This document shows positions 35,751-43,871 of a DNA stretch of 64,000 nucleotides, piece after piece. A program made the translations under genes and the position numbers. Source of the stretch: Sphingomonas oryzagri (GTDB lineage: Bacteria; Pseudomonadota; Alphaproteobacteria; Sphingomonadales; Sphingomonadaceae); the NCBI RefSeq assembly GCF_029906645.1, contig NZ_JARYGZ010000001.1, forward strand, positions 558,001 through 622,000, in the 5' to 3' direction. Under the pieces are notes generated by a model. The model searched no databases. It was not told the origin of the DNA and saw nothing but the letters and a program-made list of their open reading frames with translations. Numbering within the stretch: the first letter of the stretch is position 1; each line of letters opens with the position of its first letter.

Positions 35751-36626
35751 ATGCTTCTGCCCCAGTTCCAGGCCCCCGGCGTCAACCGTCGCAGAATTGG
35801 TGAGATGCTCGTCACCATGATCAGCGACGGCTATCTCGACGTATCGTTCGACGTGCTGTCGGGGATCGAAACGGCCGAGGCCGAAGCGGTGCTCGCCGCG
35901 CACAACATATCGCAGCTGCCACGCATGAACATCAACGTCTATGTCGTGCAGACGACGCAGAACACGATCCTGATCGACGGCGGCGCTGGCGGCTTCAACG
36001 GATGGGGCGGCCGGCTTCCCGCCGCGCTTGTGGCTGCAGGCGTCGATCCTCTCCAGATCGACACGATCCTGCTGACCCATGCCCATCCTGACCATATCGG
36101 CGGATTGGCAGCGCCGCTGGCGCAGCCGCTCTTCCAAAATGTGCAGCGGCTGTTCGTTCATCAGGTCGAACATGCGTTCTGGACCAACGATAGCATAAGG
36201 GCGGGCGCCCCCGACGGCTTCAGACGCTTCTTCGACCTCGCGACCAATGTGTTCAGCGCCTATCGCGACAAGCTCGTTCTCTTCAGCGGGGAGAGCATCA
36301 TGCCCGGCATCGATGCGGTGGCCCTGCCGGGCCATACGCCTGGCCATACCGGGTATCTTCTGAGCGACCGGGGCGAGTCCCTGTTGATCTGGGGCGCCAT
36401 CGTTCATTTCCCACATGTCCAAATCGATCATCCCGAGGTCACCATCGCCTTCGACGCCGATCCGGACGCTGCGGCAAAAGCGCGACGGCGTATCCTCGAC
36501 CGGGTGAGCGACGAGAAGCTTGCCGTCACGGGCATGCATTTCAACATGCCGACAGTGGGCCGGATCGTCCGTGCAGGCAGCGGCTATGCGCTGACCTATG
36601 ACCCCTGGTCCCCAGCCTTGATCTAA
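35751..36626 (+). CDS. MBL-fold metallohydrolase
   Basis: 291 residues from ATG 35751, preceded by GGAGA; a longer frame starting at 35559 was rejected. Metal-binding motif THAHPDHIGG (His110, His112, Asp114, His115) and a further His at 195 in GHTPGHTGY. No clear secretion signal in this start choice. The family includes lactonases, beta-lactamase-like and thioesterase-type enzymes; the length and motif spacing fit N-acyl-homoserine-lactone lactonase-like proteins, but the substrate is not identifiable. Confidence 0.9.
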   Translation: MLLPQFQAPGVNRRRIGEMLVTMISDGYLDVSFDVLSGIETAEAEAVLAAHNISQLPRMNINVYVVQTTQNTILIDGGAGGFNGWGGRLPAALVAAGVDPLQIDTILLTHAHPDHIGGLAAPLAQPLFQNVQRLFVHQVEHAFWTNDSIRAGAPDGFRRFFDLATNVFSAYRDKLVLFSGESIMPGIDAVALPGHTPGHTGYLLSDRGESLLIWGAIVHFPHVQIDHPEVTIAFDADPDAAAKARRRILDRVSDEKLAVTGMHFNMPTVGRIVRAGSGYALTYDPWSPALI

Positions 36627-36735
36627 AAGGGGTGGGCGGGGATTCATGCGCCGCCGATCGACGAATGCCGCAGCGATCAACTCCTCGGCCACCATGCCGA
36701 CGTAAGTGCGCCCCCCTCTGACGGGAGATTTCACA

Positions 36736-37682
36736 ATGCGTGAAGACACCGCCGCGAGCCGGCATGCGGGACCCGCTCTTCGGCCGGGCGACTGGGCCAT
36801 CCTCGCCGCGGCGTTGCCTGCGATCGCCATCCTGTCGCAGGGTGTGCACGATCTTGCGATCAACTGTCTCGGCATCCCTTATCCTTACGACACCGCGGTT
36901 CCCGTCTGGGTCAGGTCACACGCTATGCGGCGGCGGTTCTGTTTTGCCGTCGCGCCGGGTGGTGGCTCGATCGCAGCAGTCTGCTCGTCGCAGCGGTTGT
37001 AGCCGGCACGACCATCGCGGCGACCGCAGAATCGCTTCGCACAATCGTGATGAACTGGGTGGTTGTCGACGGTACGAAGGGGCTGAATTGGCTGCCCGTG
37101 CTCGACGGACAGCTGCCGAAGGCGCTGACGAATTTCTATGAAGGTGCTGCGGCGCTGCTGATCGCACGCGGGACGCGCGGCGGTGGGAAGGCCGATCTGC
37201 TTTTGGCCATCGCCATCGCCGCTGCCAGTGCGCTAGGCTATTTCGTGCTGCTGCCGGCGATGCAAAACGGTTTGGACGCGATCGTCAGATATACGGGCGT
37301 TCCGGATCCCGTCCCGCTCTACCTGCCGCCCTACGGCTGGCATGTCCGAACCTATATCTATCTGACATTTTTGGAGCCGGTATGCGCTGTGTGGTTCATG
37401 GCCGCGCTGCTATGGCCGGACCTCATGCGCCGAACGCATCATCCTGTTGGCTGGTTTGTCCTTTTCCTGCTGTTTCTCGACGGCAGGGCGGCGTCCTTCG
37501 CATTGTTCAGCTTTTGGATCGCGAGGCCCTTTCCCATCTCCTTCCTTTCTGAAGGCCAATTCTTTGCAGAAACGCTGATCCTTGCTCTTCTCGTCGGTCT
37601 TCTACGGAAAATCCTCGACGGGCGCGGGATGAAAAACAGGAGAGTGGCTGTCAGATCCGATTGTGCCCCGCGTCGTTCGTGA
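36736..37682 (+). pseudogene. membrane protein of unknown function, frameshifted
   Basis: The frame from ATG 36736 (MREDTAASRHAGPALRPGDWAILAAALPAIAIL) is protein-like up to PYPYDTAVPVWV near 36910, then degenerates to a stop at 37002. From about 36910 another frame continues convincingly (QVTRYAAAVLFCRRAGWWL..AATAESLRTIVMNWVVVDG) to 37682. One base appears to be missing, or two extra, between about 36895 and 36915. The joined product of about 315 residues would have roughly six membrane segments. No family recognised. A sequencing error cannot be excluded. Confidence 0.7.
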
Positions 37683-37893
37683 TCTTGACGAATTCCCGCC
37701 AACACGTAGTCAGAATATGAGCAGCCATTCGGTTAAGCGCGCCAATTGCCGCCATACGCGCGCCATCCTGGATCTTCCAAAAGCGGACCTCCGCTTCGGG
37801 CATCTCGCTGTGACAGATGCGGGTAGACGTAGTCCTACCGACGGACGTGCCGGCAGTGGTGCATCTCGGCCGTCGTCGCCGTAGAAGGCGCTA

Positions 37894-38292
37894 ATGGACG
37901 AAGATCTAAGCGACGGTCATTATGAAGCCCTGGCGAGCATTCGTCACGAGTTGCGCCGCTTCCTGCACTTCAGCGAGCAAGCCGCCGCATCGTCAGGCGT
38001 CACACCCCAGCAGCATCAGGCTCTTCTGGCGATTCGGGCCTCAGGAGGCTCGATGCTCGTGGGGGAGTTGGCCGAACATCTTCTGCTGAAGCCGCATAGC
38101 ACGAGCGAGCATGTCGATCGTTTGGTGAGATTGGGATTGGTCCGTCGTCTCGCGGGTAAGACAGACAAGCGCCAGGTGCCGATCGAATTGACCGCAGAGG
38201 GCGGCGCGCTGCTCGCATCCTTGTCGCGCGTGCATCGCGATGAGCTTCGGCGAATTCGCCCATTGCTGACGCAACTGATCGGGACGCTCTGA
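37894..38292 (+). CDS. MarR family transcriptional regulator
   Basis: 132 residues. Winged HTH core: VTPQQHQALLAIRASGGSMLVGELAEHLLLKPHSTSEHVDRLVRLGLVRRLAGKTDKRQVPIELTAEG. Its 3' end faces the small membrane-protein gene, 16 bases apart. The 15-17-base palindromes found upstream of that gene and of the ClC gene have the size MarR dimers usually bind, so it is a candidate regulator of both; this is inference. Confidence 0.9.
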   Translation: MDEDLSDGHYEALASIRHELRRFLHFSEQAAASSGVTPQQHQALLAIRASGGSMLVGELAEHLLLKPHSTSEHVDRLVRLGLVRRLAGKTDKRQVPIELTAEGGALLASLSRVHRDELRRIRPLLTQLIGTL

Positions 38293-38308
38293 TCTTCCTA
38301 TCCTCTCG

Positions 38309-38617
38309 CTAAAGCCGATTGTTGGAGTGGTGAGTTGCAAGCTTCTGGAGCATGCGACGCAGGCGGTCTTGTTCTCGCCAAACCTTGCCGACGGGAATCA
38401 GCGCGAGCGCGCCGATGGCGAGAAACAGCATAATCATCTGGACGAACGGCCGCCGTGCCGCGCCGGAGATGATGAACAAGGATACGAACACTAGCCAGGG
38501 TCCAAGCTCGGGGAACCGCACCCATTTGAACACGTGCCATGCGACCCAGGCCGCGAGGGCGGCTGCTATGATACCGCCAAATACCTGGAGCATGCAGTTG
38601 GCAGACACGACAAGCAT
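38309..38617 (-). CDS. small membrane protein, hypothetical
   Basis: 102 residues with three hydrophobic segments (about 9-28, 38-52 and 60-76) and a basic C-terminal tail (KVWREQDRLRRMLQKLATHHSNNRL). Met9 is an alternative start. No family recognised. It lies 68 bases downstream of the ClC gene on the same strand but has its own palindrome in the gap, so it may be transcribed separately under the same control. Confidence 0.6.
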   Translation of the reverse strand: MLVVSANCMLQVFGGIIAAALAAWVAWHVFKWVRFPELGPWLVFVSLFIISGAARRPFVQMIMLFLAIGALALIPVGKVWREQDRLRRMLQKLATHHSNNRL

Positions 38618-38659
38618 ATCGCGGTCCCCCTGCTGGTGCGTATAGCGTCACGACATAAG

Positions 38660-38674
38660 TATCGTGAAGCGATA
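38660..38674. promoter_or_regulatory. palindromic operator TATCG-N5-CGATA
   Basis: TATCGTGAAGCGATA, perfect 5-base arms, 43 bases upstream of the start of the small membrane-protein gene. The same arms and 5-base spacer recur directly upstream of the ClC gene (40463-40479). Confidence 0.65.
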
Positions 38675-38685
38675 TATGCTCCTGA

Positions 38686-40449
38686 TCAAGTCGCTTTCGT
38701 GAAGCGGGAGCGCGCGGTTTCGGCGTGCCGATGAGCGCTCCGCGCCTTGAGAAGATCTTGTCTCGAGAGAATGCCGACGACGCGATGGGCCGTATCGACG
38801 ATGGGTATGCGGCCGACCCCCGTCTCGATGATTATGTCGGCTATCTCGCCGCAGGGCGTCTCCGGATAGGCGGACGGTTGCGAAACGTCCGATAGCGTCT
38901 CAGCGAGGCTTGTCCTGCTATCGACACCCTCGACCTGCCAGCGCAGCGCGTCGGTTCGCGAGGCCATTCCCAGCAGCCGCCCTTCGGCGTCGACAACCGG
39001 ATAGCTGCGATGTTTCGCCCCCTCGGCAAAATGGTCGCTCGCTGCGGCCACCGTCATGGAGCCGGGCAGGGCATCCGGATGTGGGGTCATCAGCTGGCCG
39101 GCCTGCAGGAACTCCAGCGGATCGACGGTATATTCCTGAAGGATGTGGCGCCCACGCCGCGCAATCTTCTCGGTCAGGATCGATCGGCGCGCGATCAGCA
39201 CGCTGACCGCATAGGCAATGGCTGCCGCAGCGATCGTCGCGGGCAGGCCGTCGAGGTGGCCAGTCAGCTCGGCGGAGAAGAGGGCACCGGTCATTGGCGC
39301 GCGCATCGCCCCGCTCATGATCCCGGCCATGCCGATCATCGCCCAGAAACCCGCATCGCCTGGCAGGACGTGGCCAACCAGACAGCCGGTCGCGCCGCCG
39401 AGGATCAGCAATGGCGCGAGAATGCCGCCCGACGTGCCCGATCCGAGGGCGATCAGCCAGACGATCGCCTTCACGAACAGCAAGGCGAGCACCACGCGGG
39501 TCACGAGGCTGCCGTCGAGCAAGGCCTGGATGCTGGCATAGCCCGAGCCCAGCACATGGCGATCGACCAAGCCGCCGATGCCGACGAAGATCGCGCCGAT
39601 CGCGGGCCACCACATCCAGTGGACGGGCAGGCGGTGGAACAGATCCTCTACCCGATAGAGCGTGCCGGAGAGCAGGGCCGCCTCCAGCCCGACGACGAGG
39701 CCGAGCGCGCCGGCGGCCGCAATCACCCACAGGCCGGCCGGCTGGCCGGAGGCGGTCGCGAACATCGGGCCTGCGCCGATCAGCAACGGTCGCCACGCGA
39801 AGGAGACCAGCACGGCCACCACCACCGGCACGAAGCTGCGAGGCTTCCACTCGAACAACAACACTTCGATCGCCAGCAGGATGGCGGCAAGCGGGGTGCC
39901 GAAGATCGCGGTCATGCCGGCGGCGGCGCCCGCGACGAGCAGGGTCTTCCGCTCGGCGGCGCTCAACTGGAAGCATTGGGCGAAGAGCGATCCGATCGCG
40001 CCGCCGGTCATGATGATCGGCCCTTCCGCGCCGAACGGGCCGCCGCTCCCGATCGAAACCGCGGCTGACAAGGGTTTAAGCAACGCGACTTTAAGCGACA
40101 GACGGCTTTCGCCGAACAGGATGGTCTCGATCGCCTCGGGAATGCCGTGGCCACGGATCTTGTCCGATCCGTAGCGCGCCATGACGCCGACGATCAGGCT
40201 GCCGATCACCGGGATGACCGCCACCGCATAGCCGACGGGGCTGTCGGTGATCAGCGCCGGCCCGGCGGACAACCTGCCGAACCAGAAAAGGTTGGTGGCG
40301 AGCGCGATCAGCTTGAGAATAGTCCAGGCGCCGAGCGCGCCGCCGCTTCCCACCACGATCGCCATCGCTGCGAGCAGCAGCATCCGCCAGTCCGCGCTGT
40401 GATCGCCGAGCGGGCGGTGGCGGAGGCGGTGAGGGGCATGAAGGTTCAT
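38686..40449 (-). CDS. ClC-type chloride channel/transporter with tandem CBS domains
   Basis: 587 residues. The membrane part (about 20-420) has the three ClC filter motifs: RGHGIPEAIE (His101 where ClC-ec1 has Ser107), GSGGPFGAEGPII (gating Glu142) and GTSGGILAPLLILG. Residues about 440-575 are two CBS modules (MTPHPDALPGSMTVAAASDHFAEG..YPVVDAEGRLLGMASRTD; GRIPIVDTAHRVVGILSRQDLL) that commonly bind adenine nucleotides. It moves chloride or a similar anion across the inner membrane. A palindrome lies 14 bases upstream of its start. Confidence 0.94.
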   Translation of the reverse strand: MNLHAPHRLRHRPLGDHSADWRMLLLAAMAIVVGSGGALGAWTILKLIALATNLFWFGRLSAGPALITDSPVGYAVAVIPVIGSLIVGVMARYGSDKIRGHGIPEAIETILFGESRLSLKVALLKPLSAAVSIGSGGPFGAEGPIIMTGGAIGSLFAQCFQLSAAERKTLLVAGAAAGMTAIFGTPLAAILLAIEVLLFEWKPRSFVPVVVAVLVSFAWRPLLIGAGPMFATASGQPAGLWVIAAAGALGLVVGLEAALLSGTLYRVEDLFHRLPVHWMWWPAIGAIFVGIGGLVDRHVLGSGYASIQALLDGSLVTRVVLALLFVKAIVWLIALGSGTSGGILAPLLILGGATGCLVGHVLPGDAGFWAMIGMAGIMSGAMRAPMTGALFSAELTGHLDGLPATIAAAAIAYAVSVLIARRSILTEKIARRGRHILQEYTVDPLEFLQAGQLMTPHPDALPGSMTVAAASDHFAEGAKHRSYPVVDAEGRLLGMASRTDALRWQVEGVDSRTSLAETLSDVSQPSAYPETPCGEIADIIIETGVGRIPIVDTAHRVVGILSRQDLLKARSAHRHAETARSRFTKAT

Positions 40450-40462
40450 GAAGCGGGCTAAT

Positions 40463-40479
40463 ATATCGTAGAGCGATAT
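40463..40479. promoter_or_regulatory. palindromic operator ATATCG-N5-CGATAT
   Basis: ATATCGTAGAGCGATAT, perfect 6-base arms, 14 bases upstream of the ClC start codon. Same half-sites and spacing as the site at 38660, suggesting one regulator for both genes. Confidence 0.7.
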
Positions 40480-40580
40480 TATTCAATCTATCCCTTGTTC
40501 ATCCGGTGACGCATTGCGAGGCGGATTGACGGCGCCGGTTCGCGCCGACACTTTCTTCGCGACTGCGGAATCGGGGTGGC

Positions 40581-41168
40581 TTGTCCTTGCGGATCGTGAT
40601 CGTCGACGACACCGGGCTGCGCGCGAGCATCCTCGAGGATGGCCTCGCCGAAGCCGGATTCGACGATATCCACATCGTCCCGCCGCGCGGCGGCTTCGTC
40701 GCCCGGATCGAGCGCCTCGCGCCCGACGTGGTGCTGATGGACCTCGGATCGCCGAGCCGTGACACGCTGGAGGAGATGCTGGTGGTGAGCCGCGCGCTGG
40801 CCCGCCCGATCGCGATGTTTGTCGACCATTCGGACGACGACATGATCGGCGCCGCGATCGACGCCGGCGTTTCCGCCTACGTCGTGGATGGCTTGCGCAA
40901 GGAGCGGGTGAAGCCGATCCTCGATCTCGCCATCCGTCGCTTCAACGCCTTCGCCAAACTTCAGTCCGAACTGGACGAGGCGCGGACGGTGATCGCTGAT
41001 CGCAAGACCATAGATCGCGCCAAGGCCATCCTCATGAAGAGCCGCAACCTCGCCGAGCCCGACGCCTATGCGCTGCTGCGCTCGACCGCGATGAATCAGG
41101 GGCGTCGCATCGTCGAGGTGGCCGAGGCGCTGATCACCGCCAGCGATCTTCTGGGAGATGGCGCATGA
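40581..41168 (+). CDS. nasT: NasT, ANTAR-domain antiterminator for nitrate assimilation
   Basis: 195 residues from TTG 40581, which has a GGGGTGG site 5 bases upstream. N-terminal pseudo-receiver (IVIVDDTGLRASILEDGL; Asp54 in VVLMDLG), a coiled linker (residues about 120-140) and a C-terminal ANTAR RNA-binding domain (DRKTIDRAKAILMKSRNLAEPDAYALLRSTAMNQGRRI). In Azotobacter, Paracoccus and Bradyrhizobium, NasT binds tandem hexaloop hairpins and prevents termination when nitrate-bound NasS releases it. Both expected RNA targets are present downstream. Overlaps nasS by ATGA. Confidence 0.94.
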   Translation: MSLRIVIVDDTGLRASILEDGLAEAGFDDIHIVPPRGGFVARIERLAPDVVLMDLGSPSRDTLEEMLVVSRALARPIAMFVDHSDDDMIGAAIDAGVSAYVVDGLRKERVKPILDLAIRRFNAFAKLQSELDEARTVIADRKTIDRAKAILMKSRNLAEPDAYALLRSTAMNQGRRIVEVAEALITASDLLGDGA

Positions 41169-42367
41169 CCCGGATTTCCGCCGCCTTCCTGCCGCTCACC
41201 GACAGCGCCGTGCTGGTCGCGGCGCGCGAGAAGGGGTTCGCCGCCGAACAGGGGATCGAACTCGATCTGATCCGCTCCGAAAGCTGGGCGACGCTGCGCG
41301 ACCGGCTGGTCTACGGGCAGGTGCAGGCCGCGCACATGCTGGCGCCGCTGGCGATCGCTGTAACCTTGGGGCTAAGCCAGCACCCGGCATCGATCTCGGC
41401 GCCGTTCAAGCTCAGCGTCAACGGCAACATCTTCGTGATGGGCACGGTGTTCGCGGCCGCGCTCGATCCCGATATCGCGCGGCGCGTCGAGGATCCGATC
41501 GCCACCGCGCACGATTTCGCCGCCGCGATCGGCCTATACCGGCGCAAGCCGGTGATCGGCATCGTCCATCGTTTTTCCTGCCACGCGCTGCTGCTGCGCT
41601 ACTGGCTGGGCTATGCCGGGATCGATCCGGATCGCGACCTCGTGTTGCGCGTCCTGCCGCCGTCGCTGATGGCGGCGGCGCTGGAGGCCGGCGAGATCGA
41701 CGGGTTCATCGCGGGCGAGCCGTGGAGCACCGTCGCCGTGCAGGCCGGCAGCGCCGAGATCGTGATGGTCGGCGCGCGGGTCTGGCAGCGCGGCGTCGAG
41801 AAGGTGCTGGCCATGCGCACCGAATGGATGGACGCCAATGCCGAGACAGTCGACCGGTTGCTGATCGCGCTCGACCGAGCAGCGGCATGGTGCGACGACC
41901 CGGCGCATCATGGCGAGCTGGCCGAGCTTCTGGCGCGCAGGGAGTATGTCGGACAGAACGCCGAGGCGATGCTGCCGACGCTGGCCGGGCGGCTGATCGT
42001 GCGATCGGGCGAGGCGCCAGTCGAGGTGCCCGCGACGATGCTGTTCCACCGCGAGGCCGTCGGTTTCCCGTGGCGCAGCCATGCGCTGTGGATCTATTCG
42101 CAGCTGGTCCGCTGGGGCATGGCGGAACCGTCTCCTGAGGCGGAAGCCCGAGCGGCGGATGTCTTCCGCTCCGACATCTACCGGCGCGCGCTGGCCGATA
42201 CGGGCGCGCCGATGCCGGGCGCGAGCCTCAAGGTGGAGGGCGCGCTGTCCAAGCCGATGGGCGTTGGATCGCACAGTGCGGGCTTGATCCTTGGTCCCGA
42301 TCGATTCTTCGACGGCAAGACGTTCGATCCTGCTGATATCGAGGGATATTTGCGATCCTTCGGGTGA
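41165..42367 (+). CDS. nasS: NasS, nitrate/nitrite sensor (NrtA/CmpA-like binding protein)
   Basis: 400 residues, homologous to the ABC nitrate-binding proteins NrtA/CmpA but without a signal peptide (starts MTRISAAFLPLTDSAVLVAAREKGFAAEQ), so cytosolic. That is the hallmark of NasS. Family motifs: ALAIAVTLGLSQHPASISAPFKLSVNGNIF and IDGFIAGEPWSTVAVQ. Without nitrate it holds NasT in an inactive complex. Start overlaps the nasT stop, fitting fixed stoichiometry. Confidence 0.93.
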   Translation: MTRISAAFLPLTDSAVLVAAREKGFAAEQGIELDLIRSESWATLRDRLVYGQVQAAHMLAPLAIAVTLGLSQHPASISAPFKLSVNGNIFVMGTVFAAALDPDIARRVEDPIATAHDFAAAIGLYRRKPVIGIVHRFSCHALLLRYWLGYAGIDPDRDLVLRVLPPSLMAAALEAGEIDGFIAGEPWSTVAVQAGSAEIVMVGARVWQRGVEKVLAMRTEWMDANAETVDRLLIALDRAAAWCDDPAHHGELAELLARREYVGQNAEAMLPTLAGRLIVRSGEAPVEVPATMLFHREAVGFPWRSHALWIYSQLVRWGMAEPSPEAEARAADVFRSDIYRRALADTGAPMPGASLKVEGALSKPMGVGSHSAGLILGPDRFFDGKTFDPADIEGYLRSFG

Positions 42368-42419
42368 TGAGAAATTTTGCACTTGCGAAATGAGACGATT
42401 CGATGAAGTCTTGAAGCGT

Positions 42420-42465
42420 CGCGCAAGGATGCGCGTCTAGCGGAGCAGCGCCCCAGCGCCGGGGC
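42420..42465 (+). promoter_or_regulatory. ANTAR target: tandem hexaloop hairpins, leader 1
   Basis: Hairpin 1 is CGCGC-AAGGAT-GCGCG (42420-42435); hairpin 2 is GCCCC-AGCGCC-GGGGC (42450-42465). Both have six-base loops with A in position 1 and G in position 4, the published rule for ANTAR-bound RNA. They precede a terminator and the nitrate transporter gene, so NasT should bind here. Confidence 0.85.
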
Positions 42466-42483
42466 CGTCTCCATCAGATCAGC

Positions 42484-42534
42484 AAAGCCGCTGTCCGGCC
42501 GTCGCCATGCGCGAGGGGTCGGGGCGGCTTTTTT
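42484..42534 (+). terminator. leader attenuator upstream of the nitrate transporter gene
   Basis: AAGCCGC (42485-42491) pairs with GCGGCTT (42524-42530), followed by a T-run to 42534. GGGGC (42521-42525) in its right side is also complementary to the left arm of hairpin 2 (GCCCC), so the leader can form alternative structures. Predicted to stop transcription unless NasT is bound. Confidence 0.82.
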
Positions 42535-42566
42535 CATGTCCAACGCACTTCGACAGGGGATTCGAT

Positions 42567-43811
42567 ATGGCGACGGCCTATTGGCAGGACGGGAAGGCGG
42601 AGAGCGGGGGCAGCAGCTTCTGGAGCGCGGGGCACAGGCCCACGCTGATCGCGGCCTTCCTCTATTTCGATCTGGCGTTCATGGTGTGGGTGCTGCTCGG
42701 GCCGCTGGGGCCTGAGATCGCCAAGACCCTCCACCTCACCGCCGCGCAGAAGGGCCTGATGGTGGCGACGCCGACGCTGGCGGGCGCGATCCTGAGGGTG
42801 GTGAACGGCCTGCTGGTCGATCGTATCGGGCCGAAGCGTTCGGGCGCGATCAGCCAAGTGGTCGTGATCGCGGGGCTGCTCTCCGCATATCTGGCCGGAG
42901 TGAACAGCTTCGGCGGTACGCTGGCGCTGGGCGTGATCCTCGGTTTCGCGGGGGCCAGCTTCGCGATCGCGCTGCCGCTCGCCAGCCGATGGTATCCGCC
43001 CGAGCATCAGGGCAAGGCGATGGGCATCGCCGGCATGGGCAATTCGGGCACCGTGCTCGCCTCGCTGTTCGCGCCGATGCTCGCCAAGCTGTTCCGCTGG
43101 AACACGGTGCTGGGTCTGTCCTGCATTCCGCTCGCGATCGTCTTCGTGGTCTATCTGGCGCTTGCCAAGGATGCCCCGAACGCGCCCGCGCCGAAGCGCT
43201 TCATCGATTATCTGGAGCCGCTGAAGCAGGGCGATGCCTGGTGGCTGATGCTCTTCTATTCGGTGACGTTCGGCGGTTTCGTCGGCCTTGCCGCCTCGCT
43301 GCCGATCTACTTCACCGATCAGTTCGGGCTGACCACGGTCACGGCCGGCACCTGCACCGCCGCCTGCGTGTTCGCCGGATCGCTGGTGCGGCCGCTGGGC
43401 GGGGCGCTGGCCGATCGGATCGGCGGGGTGAAGACGCTGACCATGGTCTATCTGGTCGCCGCCGCCGCGCTGGCCGGGGTGAGCGGGGCGCCGACGCTGG
43501 CAAGCGCGCTCGGCCTGTTCGTGGTGGCGATGCTGGCGCTCGGCACCGGCAACGGTGCGGTGTTCCAGCTGGTGCCGCAGCGTTTCCGGGCCGAGATCGG
43601 GGTGATGACCGGACTCGTCGGCATGGCGGGCGGGGTCGGCGGCTTCTACCTCGCCTCGTCGCTCGGCTTCGCCCGGCAACTGACCGGCAGCTTCGCGCCC
43701 GGTTTCCTGATCTTCGCCGGCCTCGCTTTGGTGGCGGTGGCGGCGCTGAGCGCGATCAAGGGGCGCTGGCGCGCGACGTGGGAGGCGGCGGCCAACGGCA
43801 TCCGAATCTGA
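42567..43811 (+). CDS. MFS nitrate/nitrite transporter (NarK/NasA family)
   Basis: 414 residues from ATG 42567, behind AGGGG. Twelve membrane segments. Nitrate-porter signatures are present: FFYFDLAF-like FLYFDLAFMVWVLLGPLGPEIA, GFAGASFAIALPLASRWYPPEHQGKAMGIAGMGNSG (nitrate signature 1) and GTGNGAVFQLVPQRF..GLVGMAGGVGGF (signature 2). It imports nitrate for the reductase genes that follow. Transcription is predicted to pass the NasT-controlled attenuator just upstream. Confidence 0.94.
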   Translation: MATAYWQDGKAESGGSSFWSAGHRPTLIAAFLYFDLAFMVWVLLGPLGPEIAKTLHLTAAQKGLMVATPTLAGAILRVVNGLLVDRIGPKRSGAISQVVVIAGLLSAYLAGVNSFGGTLALGVILGFAGASFAIALPLASRWYPPEHQGKAMGIAGMGNSGTVLASLFAPMLAKLFRWNTVLGLSCIPLAIVFVVYLALAKDAPNAPAPKRFIDYLEPLKQGDAWWLMLFYSVTFGGFVGLAASLPIYFTDQFGLTTVTAGTCTAACVFAGSLVRPLGGALADRIGGVKTLTMVYLVAAAALAGVSGAPTLASALGLFVVAMLALGTGNGAVFQLVPQRFRAEIGVMTGLVGMAGGVGGFYLASSLGFARQLTGSFAPGFLIFAGLALVAVAALSAIKGRWRATWEAAANGIRI

Positions 43812-43871
43812 GCTGACCGACCGGACGGGCGGCACACGGATGCCGCCCGCCGGGCCGACCAAGGGGCATCC

